NCBI GenBank assembly: GCA_003499715.1
Contig: DNSH01000121.1
Location: 1-6,615, forward strand
Length of the DNA: 6,615 nt
Source: Candidatus Mesolinea sp.
GTDB taxonomy: Bacteria; Chloroflexota; Anaerolineae; Anaerolineales; Anaerolineaceae
Reading direction: 5' to 3'
A program made the position numbers and the translations under genes. Of this stretch, positions 1 through 5,062 are shown piece by piece. Under the pieces are notes generated by a model. That model was given only the letters and a program-made list of their open reading frames with translations. It was not told where the DNA came from and did no database searches. Position 1 is the stretch's first letter, and every line of letters begins with the position of its first letter.

Positions 1-526
1 GTTAGATGATAGATTCCTCTTAGAATTATCAGCTAATTCGCAAAAATTGATATCCAATCCAGAACTTTTATATCCACGATGGGTTGCTGAACAAATGATA
101 CGGGCATGGTGGTGCAGTTCAATTGCATGTCCCCAAGTTCAGGCTAATGTTTTTGATACATGGTATTATGAGAAAGATTGGGTGGAAAATCAAGCTGTTC
201 TTAACGCATTACTTACTTATAGCTCCCTGCAGCTATCAGAGCCATTGACAGGCCAAGATTTTATAGATGAAGAAATCACTGAGCGCGAAAGTATGGTTAA
301 TGATCCCAAATATATCGAGAGAGCCATGTTTATTAAACTGCCTATGATTGATTCACTCACTGTAGACAGTCTAATAATCCGGTTGGATGCACTGTGGCAG
401 CAGGTTGGCCCAGCAGAATTCTGGCAATTGGTTCGCGATTACCGGAACACTTATGGAATTTCATCGCCTTCGGAAGATGAATTTTCCCGGTTTGTTGAGC
501 AGGTAACAGGCATGAATTTTGAATGA
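1..526 (+). CDS. M1 aminopeptidase-like protein, C-terminal part (5' end outside window), probably zinc-site-degenerate
   Basis: The reading frame is open from the first complete codon (base 2) to TGA at 524-526, so the gene begins upstream; a TTG at 47 is only an internal Leu codon. About 174 residues are visible. Counting from base 2, residues 28-38 (VAEQMIRAWWC) align well with the gluzincin motif region of M1 peptidases (VAHELAHQWWG), but both zinc histidines and the catalytic Glu are replaced (HELAH becomes EQMIR). A later LTYSSLQL stretch resembles the region after the third zinc ligand, and the tail (LWQQVGPAEFW..., F..FVEQVTG) matches the helical C-terminal end of M1-like proteins. 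It stops right after the TG motif, slightly shorter than usual. An ABC-2 permease gene follows after 12 bases, so an accessory role in an ABC transporter operon is likely. Family assignment is by eye; if correct, the protein is probably not an active peptidase. Confidence 0.55.
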   Translation, partial: LDDRFLLELSANSQKLISNPELLYPRWVAEQMIRAWWCSSIACPQVQANVFDTWYYEKDWVENQAVLNALLTYSSLQLSEPLTGQDFIDEEITERESMVNDPKYIERAMFIKLPMIDSLTVDSLIIRLDALWQQVGPAEFWQLVRDYRNTYGISSPSEDEFSRFVEQVTGMNFE

Positions 527-527
527 T

Positions 528-532
528 GGAGG
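528..532 (+). promoter_or_regulatory. Ribosome binding site of the ABC-2 permease gene
   Basis: GGAGG lies 6 bases before the ATG at 539. It starts one base after the stop codon of the preceding gene, which supports the ATG at 539 (rather than the overlapping out-of-frame ATG at 535) and suggests translational coupling of the two genes. Confidence 0.75.
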
Positions 533-538
533 TCATGA

Positions 539-1291
539 ATGAACTCGGCATCGCCGGATGTTCAGTTCTCTGCAAAGATTATGATGAATAGACCTGCAGT
601 CTCGCTCAGGGATAGACTAAAGTTCTTGTGGATTGAATTCAAAATTTCTTCTCCTTCAGCAATTTGGCTTCTACCTTTATTGACAGCAGGAGGGATGTTA
701 TTACTGTTGTCGGATAACATTTCTACTGAGCCAGCAGAAAAGCTGTTCCAGATTTCCATCGTGATCGAAATTATTTTTCCTTTGGTAATTATGTTTGTAG
801 CGAATGGATTGATATTGCGAGAGCAAGAAGAAAATCAACTTGATCTTTTAGGCACGCGCTCATCCTTAGCAGTCCTTTATATGCGTCGTCTAGTAGTGTT
901 ATTGATAGTTGGGACAGTATGGCTATGCATTTTATTGCTCATCTACCACTTTTTTTACCTTCCTTTATCCTTAGGAATGATGATTTTAACTTCCTTATCT
1001 ACAACCTTAGCCCTTGTTGGTATTTCTAATTTTGTAAGTCTTTTGTTGAAAGAGATAAATGCAGGCTATCTTATTGGAACTTTATGGTGGGCATTCTGTT
1101 TAATAAGTCACAGGAACGCATACGTTATTTTGGGGCCCAGATTCTATCTTTTTTGCTTATGGTTTAGTTTAAGAGAAGATATAGAGATAGAAAATTTTAT
1201 ATTGAATAAATTGGCATTGGGTGGTATTGGCCTGGTTTTTATTGTGGTGAGCGTTCTTTTGCTGCGATCTAGGGAACGTTATTTCTTGTGA
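539..1291 (+). CDS. ABC-2 type transporter permease subunit
   Basis: This 250-residue protein is strongly hydrophobic, with six likely membrane helices at about residues 40-58, 72-93, 116-138, 143-168, 172-190 and 225-243. Between helices 2 and 3 the segment REQEENQLDLLGTRSS (94-109) followed by Y.RRL has the shape of the ABC-2 permease hallmark (R-E-x-E-x-G-T-x-x-L-L-x-T-x-x-S), the cytoplasmic coupling region that contacts the ATPase. Length and topology are normal for one subunit of an export-type ABC-2 transporter; the substrate cannot be told. The start is supported by GGAGG at 528-532. The gene sits just downstream of an M1-like gene, and no ATPase is in the window, so it is probably encoded upstream. 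Base composition is visibly richer in A+T than in the genes at the right. The end is a tandem TGA TAA stop. Confidence 0.7.
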   Translation: MNSASPDVQFSAKIMMNRPAVSLRDRLKFLWIEFKISSPSAIWLLPLLTAGGMLLLLSDNISTEPAEKLFQISIVIEIIFPLVIMFVANGLILREQEENQLDLLGTRSSLAVLYMRRLVVLLIVGTVWLCILLLIYHFFYLPLSLGMMILTSLSTTLALVGISNFVSLLLKEINAGYLIGTLWWAFCLISHRNAYVILGPRFYLFCLWFSLREDIEIENFILNKLALGGIGLVFIVVSVLLLRSRERYFL

Positions 1292-1294
1292 TAA

Positions 1295-1417
1295 ACAGAG
1301 CTTACCAATGGCCCCAGAAAAGACGCCAATGGACTACAACGTACTTGGCGAATGCAGAAATTTGTGGAGATGAACATTCAAGCCCTGCGCCGAGGTGCAG
1401 AATACCGCGCAACATAA
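1295..1417 (+). pseudogene. Possible 3' tail of a lost gene, unidentified
   Basis: Directly after the TGA TAA stops of the permease, the same frame is open for 40 codons to TAA at 1415-1417. It has no good start with a ribosome binding site. The peptide ends in LRRGAEYRAT after a charged amphipathic stretch (RTWRMQKFVEMNIQ), and the bases are richer in G+C than the permease. It is followed by a strong terminator. This would fit the C-terminal tail of a former gene whose front was replaced by the AT-rich segment. I do not recognise the family, and the openness may be chance. Confidence 0.25.
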
Positions 1418-1443
1418 TTCATGATTTCTTGAAACGATCACAT

Positions 1444-1473
1444 AAACTGCCTGGCTTCATCCAGGCAGTTTTT
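1444..1473 (+). terminator. Rho-independent terminator
   Basis: A perfect 11-bp stem (AAACTGCCTGG / CCAGGCAGTTT) closes a 6-base loop (CTTCAT), and the right arm runs into TTTTT at 1469-1473. It is oriented to end transcripts coming from the permease operon 150 bases upstream. The flanks ATAAACT (1442-1448) and AGTTTAT (1474-1480) are also complementary and give an alternative longer pairing. Confidence 0.85.
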
Positions 1474-1512
1474 AGTTTATTAAGTTGGAAGTAAGTTATT
1501 GGTTACGTTATG

Positions 1513-1556
1513 CCTCAAAACAAAATCTAACTATAGTGGTCATTGTTACCTCAAAA
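1513..1556. repeat. Two direct copies of CCTCAAAA, candidate insertion-sequence end
   Basis: CCTCAAAA occurs at 1513-1520 and 1549-1556, 36 bases apart, each preceded by a GTTA. On the minus strand they lie just downstream of the transposase stop, reading TTTTGAGG. Short repeated motifs between the transposase stop and the element end are typical transposase-binding sites, so this may be the surviving terminus of the decayed element. No partner copy was found on the other side of the remnant. Confidence 0.35.
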
Positions 1557-1576
1557 TGGATTTAACCGATCAATTT

Positions 1577-1723
1577 TTAAGATTTAGGCTCGTGCAGATT
1601 GAATCGATTTCCACACTTGACCGGGTCGAGAGAATAATAAATGCTCATCAGTTTCTCTTTCACTGCCGGATTGACTTGCTCAGAGTCTAACACCCGTTGA
1701 TATGGGGTTTTGGCACGGCGCAT
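1577..1723 (-). pseudogene. C-terminal remnant of a DDE (rve-type, IS481-like) transposase
   Basis: On the minus strand the frame from the ATG at 1721-1723 to TAA at 1577-1579 encodes 48 residues. Residues 4-15 read AKTPYQRVLDSE, followed by V..AVKEKL and IYYSLDPV. This pattern (KTPYQRLL-S, then a KE-L helix, then Y-SLNPV) is the well-known C-terminal tail after the integrase core of IS481-like and related transposases. The whole catalytic domain is missing: the frame meets a TAA about ten codons upstream of the ATG, and no other frame continues the similarity. The last residues (CGNRFNLHEPKS) differ from the usual charged helix, suggesting decay. The ATG is an internal codon rather than a true start. 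The call is from recognition of the motif, not from a search. Confidence 0.6.
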
Positions 1724-1743
1724 TGCATCACAAATGCAATGCG
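1719..1743. repeat. Perfect palindrome, 10-bp arms with 5-base loop
   Basis: CGCATTGCAT at 1719-1728 is mirrored exactly by ATGCAATGCG at 1734-1743 around the loop CACAA. There is no T-run on either side, so it is not an ordinary intrinsic terminator. It starts at the point where the transposase remnant loses similarity, which makes it a possible rearrangement junction. It could also be a protein-binding site or a stabilising hairpin in the 3' region of the GNAT transcript. Confidence 0.6.
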
Positions 1744-1839
1744 ATGTCTCAAGTATTTATTCCATTAAAGATATTATCATTGCTCTATGTGAGCATCGAT
1801 CTACTTTAGAGCTTTCGGGAATCGATTATTTGCGGGGAT

Positions 1840-2466
1840 TTATCCACAAGTTCCTTTTGGCTCACGAAGCAATCCCCATGCTGAGGGAGCGGGTAATAAG
1901 GCTTTTTCACTTCCCATAACTTTGAAACCTAAGGAACCATAAAATCCGAGGTTATCTGAGTTGTAGGTCTCCAAATAACAGGGCATCTTTAGCTCATCAG
2001 CCAGTGAGAGACCGGCTTGAACCAGCGCCCGGCCAAGGCCTTTACCCTGTTGCGATGGTTCTACTCCAACGACTTGTAAGTAGTAGTGGGGAGTGGATAT
2101 CACCTGTTTATGCAGATGATTGGAAACTTGTGCTAATGTGGTGCTACGTTTAAACTCCAAACGCGACACTTTGAATGGAAAAATAAATAAACCCGTCTGG
2201 AATATGCCGATGGGCAACAATTCAGTGTGATCTGGCCCTAACCATATAGATACACCCTGAAAATTTGCATCAGTAAAGATAAGCCCATAGCGAGCGGCAT
2301 AGGCAAGCAATTTACGCGAAAGCCAGGGCAGCAAGCGCGCCCGCCTCTCCGCATCCGGAAACACAAAGTTGTAAAAAGGATCCGTCATAAAAGCAGAAGA
2401 TAAGATCTCTGCGCAATGTGTTATCTCGAGGCGGTTACCTTGAATTTTCTTAATTCGGTTGTTCAT
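1840..2466 (-). CDS. GNAT family N-acetyltransferase
   Basis: This 208-residue protein transfers an acetyl group from acetyl-CoA to an amine; the substrate is unknown. The acetyl-CoA-binding motif A is clear at residues 133-149 (VGVEPSQQGKGLGRALV, with Q-x-x-G-x-G as QGKGLG). Motif B follows at 165-183 (LETYNSDNLGFYGSLGFKV). The N-terminal part (AFMTDPFYNFVFPD, 25-38; GVSIWLGP, 71-78) is typical of a common bacterial GNAT group of about 200-220 residues, so the protein is complete. I chose the ATG at 2466 although the frame is open up to a TTG at 2508: that TTG coincides with a perfect -35 box, so it would lie upstream of the transcript, and the ATG has a weak AAGAAG before it. The gene is transcribed divergently from the aldo/keto reductase. 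The 3' side borders the decayed mobile-element region. Confidence 0.85.
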   Translation of the reverse strand: MNNRIKKIQGNRLEITHCAEILSSAFMTDPFYNFVFPDAERRARLLPWLSRKLLAYAARYGLIFTDANFQGVSIWLGPDHTELLPIGIFQTGLFIFPFKVSRLEFKRSTTLAQVSNHLHKQVISTPHYYLQVVGVEPSQQGKGLGRALVQAGLSLADELKMPCYLETYNSDNLGFYGSLGFKVMGSEKALLPAPSAWGLLREPKGTCG

Positions 2467-2479
2467 CTTCTTAAGTGGA

Positions 2480-2508
2480 ATTGTTAAACAACGCCCTCTA
2501 TTTGTCAA
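2480..2508 (-). promoter_or_regulatory. Sigma-70-type promoter of the GNAT gene
   Basis: On the minus strand a perfect TTGACA (2503-2508) is followed, after 17 bases, by AACAAT (2480-2485, 4 of 6 matches to TATAAT). The expected start of transcription near 2473 leaves a leader of only some seven bases before the ATG at 2466. The perfect palindrome TTGTT-A-AACAA at 2481-2491 overlaps the -10 box and could be an operator. Confidence 0.55.
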
Positions 2509-2518
2509 TAGTTTACAC

Positions 2519-2547
2519 CTGAAAGTTTATTGATCCTCTACTATAAT
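2519..2547 (+). promoter_or_regulatory. Sigma-70-type promoter of the aldo/keto reductase gene
   Basis: A perfect -10 box TATAAT (2542-2547) is preceded at 17 bases by CTGAAA (2519-2524, 4 of 6 matches to TTGACA). Transcription would start near 2554, just before the AAAGGAG ribosome site. An inverted repeat TCAATA (2505-2510) / TATTGA (2528-2533) is centred on the -35 region and reaches into the -35 box of the divergent promoter. Confidence 0.65.
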
Positions 2548-2571
2548 CTAACCTTGGAAAGGAGTTGAGTT

Positions 2572-3546
2572 ATGGAATATCGACATTTAGGAAAAGCAGG
2601 TATTAAGGTTTCAGAGCTTTCGATTGGCTCTTGGGTTACCTATGGCAAACAGGTTGATGTTGCCTCTGCTAAAGAAATCTTAACAGCAGCCTGGGAAGCC
2701 GGCGTGAATTTCTTTGATAACGCTGAGGCTTATGCCCGCGGTGAATCAGAGCGCATTATGGGAAAAGCGCTCAAGGAACTCGGCTGGCCACGCGAGCAAT
2801 ACTTGGTCTCTACCAAAATCTTCTGGGGTGGTTCTGGCCCTGATGATACAGGCTTGAACTACAAGCACCTCATCGAAGGGGTTAATAATTCCCTTAAACG
2901 CTTCGGTTTGGATTACGTTGATTTTGTGTTTGCCCACCGCCCAGACCCAGATACCCCTATGGAAGAGGTGGTATGGGGTTTCAATCAAATTATCCAGCAG
3001 GGCAAAGCCTTTTATTGGGGCACCTCAGAGTGGTCTGCCGCAGAAATTATGTTAGCGTATCAGGTGGCACGGGAAAATCATTTGCGTCCGCCTTCTATGG
3101 AGCAGCCCCAATACAACTTGCTGCACCGTCGGCGTTTTGAAGAAGAATATGCCATTCTCTTTAAAGAACTAGGTTATGGCACCACGGTTTGGAGCCCGCT
3201 GGCTGGCGGTTTACTCACCGGTAAATATAACGATGGCAAAATCCCGGAAGGCAGCCGTGCCACATTGCCTGGCTTTGAGTGGGTGAAAACGGAAGTGTTG
3301 AACCCTGAGAAGCTCAAAGTAACCCGCAAGTTAGCCGAGATTGCCGCGGACTTAGGTGTGAGTATGGCACAAATTTCTTTGGCTTGGATCCTCAAAAACC
3401 CGAACGTTTCTACGGTGATTACCGGCGCCAGCCGGGTGGAGCAGGTGCGGGAGAACATGAAAGCCATTGATGTGGTGCATAAACTGGATGCAGAAGTGAT
3501 GGCACGTATCGAAGCTGCTTTAGCGGACTATCACGAAGAGTGTTAA
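2572..3546 (+). CDS. Aldo/keto reductase (Kv-beta / YghZ-like group)
   Basis: This 324-residue soluble (beta/alpha)8-barrel enzyme reduces aldehydes or ketones with NADPH. The catalytic tetrad is complete: Asp49 and Tyr54 (FDNAEAY), Lys82 (STKIFWGG) and His122 ([13 protein letters not shown]). Cofactor contacts are visible in [13 protein letters not shown] (207-219) and in [13 protein letters not shown] (283-295), the 2'-phosphate-binding end of the barrel. The F-W-G after the Lys and the HRPDP-TP motif point to the voltage-gated potassium-channel beta-subunit-like group rather than to the YajO or YdhF groups, so the natural substrate may be a methylglyoxal-like or sugar-derived aldehyde; this is inference. 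Start is clear: ATG at 2572 with AAAGGAG (2558-2564) seven bases upstream. It is a single-gene transcript with its own promoter and terminator, divergent from the GNAT gene. Nothing is missing or broken. Confidence 0.93.
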   Translation: MEYRHLGKAGIKVSELSIGSWVTYGKQVDVASAKEILTAAWEAGVNFFDNAEAYARGESERIMGKALKELGWPREQYLVSTKIFWGGSGPDDTGLNYKHLIEGVNNSLKRFGLDYVDFVFAHRPDPDTPMEEVVWGFNQIIQQGKAFYWGTSEWSAAEIMLAYQVARENHLRPPSMEQPQYNLLHRRRFEEEYAILFKELGYGTTVWSPLAGGLLTGKYNDGKIPEGSRATLPGFEWVKTEVLNPEKLKVTRKLAEIAADLGVSMAQISLAWILKNPNVSTVITGASRVEQVRENMKAIDVVHKLDAEVMARIEAALADYHEEC

Positions 3547-3562
3547 GCGGATTGAATTAACC

Positions 3563-3591
3563 AAAAAAGCGCGGATCACCCGCGCTTTTTT
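3563..3591. terminator. Bidirectional intrinsic terminator shared by AKR gene and rarA
   Basis: A perfect 12-bp inverted repeat, AAAAAAGCGCGG (3563-3574) and CCGCGCTTTTTT (3580-3591), closes a 5-base loop ATCAC. The A6 and T6 arms give a U-run on both strands, so it can end both the aldo/keto reductase and the convergent rarA transcript. Its right edge overlaps the first two bases of the rarA stop codon (3590-3592). Confidence 0.9.
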
Positions 3592-4960
3592 AATCCATCT
3601 TTTCCGGGTTTGTTTTTGACTTGGCTTTTTCTTTCAGCGCTTTGGCTTGAGCCTCGCGCCAACGTCGGACGCGCTCAGCCACTTGAGCTTCATAACCTTG
3701 CTCGCCAGGGTGATAAAACTGGGTGCCAACCACGTCATCGGGCAGGTATTGCTGCGGCGTCCAATGCTCCAGGTGGCTGTGCGGATAGTCATAGCCGGCG
3801 CCATGCCCAAAACCCTTAGCATCCCGGCTGGGGTCCATCAGATGCAGCGGTACCGGTCCAGCGCCTTCGGTTTCGATTTTTTCTTGCGCAGCAAAATAGG
3901 CACTAGCGGAGTTGGATTTGGGTGCGGTGGCAAGGTAAAGCGTCGCTTCGACGATAGGGTAAATCCCCTCGGGCATGCCGATGTATTCAAACGCCTGCGC
4001 GGCAGCATTGGCAACGACCAAGCCTTGCGGGTCAGCTAAGCCAATATCCTCCCCAGCTAAGATGATCAGCCGTCGCAGGATGAAGCGCGGATCCTCGCCC
4101 GCCGTGAGCATCTTAGCCAGCCAATATAGGGCTGCATCGGGGTCGGAACCGCGTACGGACTTGATGAAGGCAGAGATGGTATCATAATGGGCATCCTCGT
4201 TTTTGTCGTAACGCAAGACGCGCTTCTGAATAGACTCGGCAGCAATCTCTAGGGTGATGTGGATCTGACCATCCTGAGGTGGTGTGGTTTCTACGGCGAG
4301 TTCGAGGGCGTTAAGGGCGCTGCGCGCGTCCCCGCCTGCCATAAAGGCTAAATGCTGCAATGCATCTGCGTCGATAAGCACGTTGCGCTTGCCATATCCG
4401 CGCTCCGGGTTCGCTAAGGCGCGCTGGAGCAGGGTGAGGATGTTCTCTTCTGAGAGCGGCTTTAGCTCGAAGATACGCGAGCGGCTGACTAACGCTTGGA
4501 TCACATCGAAATAAGGGTTTTGCGTGGTAGCGCCAATGAGCGTTAGCAGACCGTTTTCCACATGGGGCAAGAGGGCGTCTTGCTGAGCTTTATTCCAGCG
4601 GTGCACCTCATCGATAAAAAGGATTGTACGGCGTCGGTAAAGGCGGCGCCGTTCGATGGCGTCTTTGATAATTTCACGCAAGTCCGGGATGCCAGCCAGT
4701 ACCGCGCTCAGGCTCACAAATTCCGCCTTTGTCTGGGTGGCAATCACGCGCGCGATGGTGGTTTTGCCCGTGCCAGGCGGACCATAGAAGATAATGGAGG
4801 AGAATAAGCGATCTGCTTCGATGGCGCGGCGCAGCAAGGTGCCAGGTCCTAAGATATGCTCTTGCCCGACGATTTCATCGAGTGTAGTGGGGCGTATGCG
4901 GGCAGCGAGCGGTGCTTCAGCACTCAACTGCTCCTGCAGGGAATGGTCAAACAGGTCCAT
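3590..4960 (-). CDS. rarA: Replication-associated recombination protein A (RarA/MgsA/WRNIP1 family AAA+ ATPase)
   Basis: This 456-residue cytoplasmic AAA+ ATPase works as a tetramer at stalled replication forks and single-stranded DNA, related to the clamp-loader group. Visible landmarks: the N-terminal DLFDHS and LAARIRPTTLDEIVGQEH (16-35); Walker A GPPGTGKTT (60-68); Walker B LFIDEVHRWNKAQQD (114-128), where the HR-NK-QQD form is a RarA signature; sensor 1 GATTQNPYF (143-151); SRSRIFEL with the Arg-finger region (159-166); sensor 2 GDARSALNALE (210-220); then the helical tetramerisation domain and the C-terminal motif YDYPHSHLEHW...YLPD (390-408). Length is normal. The tail (438-456) is Lys-rich. 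No ribosome binding site precedes the ATG; instead a TAGAAT lies 6 bases upstream. The gene is separated from the dehydrogenase operon by a terminator, so it is likely its own unit. Confidence 0.95.
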   Translation of the reverse strand: MDLFDHSLQEQLSAEAPLAARIRPTTLDEIVGQEHILGPGTLLRRAIEADRLFSSIIFYGPPGTGKTTIARVIATQTKAEFVSLSAVLAGIPDLREIIKDAIERRRLYRRRTILFIDEVHRWNKAQQDALLPHVENGLLTLIGATTQNPYFDVIQALVSRSRIFELKPLSEENILTLLQRALANPERGYGKRNVLIDADALQHLAFMAGGDARSALNALELAVETTPPQDGQIHITLEIAAESIQKRVLRYDKNEDAHYDTISAFIKSVRGSDPDAALYWLAKMLTAGEDPRFILRRLIILAGEDIGLADPQGLVVANAAAQAFEYIGMPEGIYPIVEATLYLATAPKSNSASAYFAAQEKIETEGAGPVPLHLMDPSRDAKGFGHGAGYDYPHSHLEHWTPQQYLPDDVVGTQFYHPGEQGYEAQVAERVRRWREAQAKALKEKAKSKTNPEKMD

Positions 4961-4966
4961 GCGTTG

Positions 4967-4972
4967 ATTCTA
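4967..4972 (-). promoter_or_regulatory. Candidate -10 box of rarA (leaderless mRNA)
   Basis: On the minus strand TAGAAT (5 of 6 matches to TATAAT) ends 6 bases before the rarA ATG, so transcription would begin at or next to the start codon. No purine-rich ribosome site precedes the ATG. A weak -35 candidate TTTACT (4988-4993) sits at a short 15-base spacing. The arrangement matches the TANNNT-type leaderless promoters known from several bacterial phyla. Confidence 0.45.
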
Positions 4973-5008
4973 TCATGCAGGCACTTGAGTAAATAAACTC
5001 TTTCTATT

Positions 5009-5036
5009 AAAGAGCCGCTCGGGGTGAGCGGCTTTT
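5009..5036 (-). terminator. Intrinsic terminator downstream of the hydroxyacid dehydrogenase
   Basis: AGCCGCTC (5013-5020) and GAGCGGCT (5026-5033) form an 8-bp GC-rich stem with a 5-base loop, extended past one bulged base by AAA (5009-5011) pairing with TTT (5034-5036). On the minus strand it lies 26 bases after the dehydrogenase stop and before the rarA promoter. The T-tail in that direction is short (CTTTAAT), so it may be only partly efficient. Confidence 0.65.
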
Positions 5037-5062
5037 GTGATAGTTTCCGATTAGTGAGTGCC

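Larger units (their letters stand above)
1292..1839. other. Gene-poor scar region between ABC permease and GNAT gene
   Basis: This 548-base stretch holds no intact gene that I can support. It contains, in order, a short coding-like tail (1295-1417), an intrinsic terminator (1444-1473), a repeated 8-mer (1513-1556), a transposase C-terminal remnant on the minus strand (1577-1723), a palindrome (1719-1743) and about 95 bases (1744-1839) in which I see nothing beyond two ATCGAT hexamers. The mixture of fragments suggests old insertion and deletion events. Confidence 0.6.

Noticed and set aside
1288..1494. A 68-codon + strand frame starting with GTG inside the permease stop
   Set aside because: It has no ribosome site, a non-protein-like composition, and runs straight through the terminator hairpin.
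1499..1690. A 63-codon + strand frame with a TTG start
   Set aside because: It lies antisense to the transposase remnant, has no ribosome site and shows no family pattern.
1710..1919. A 69-codon + strand frame across the palindrome and the GNAT 3' end
   Set aside because: It starts with TTG without a ribosome site, crosses the palindrome and overlaps the GNAT gene antisense; nothing recognisable is encoded.
2467..2508. Longer GNAT protein starting at the TTG at 2508
   Set aside because: The TTG is part of the perfect TTGACA -35 box, so it would not be transcribed from that promoter, and the extra 14 residues are not family-like.
3647..4039. A 130-codon + strand frame inside rarA
   Set aside because: It is antisense to a clearly conserved coding region and is open because of the GC-rich codon pattern of rarA; no domain is visible.
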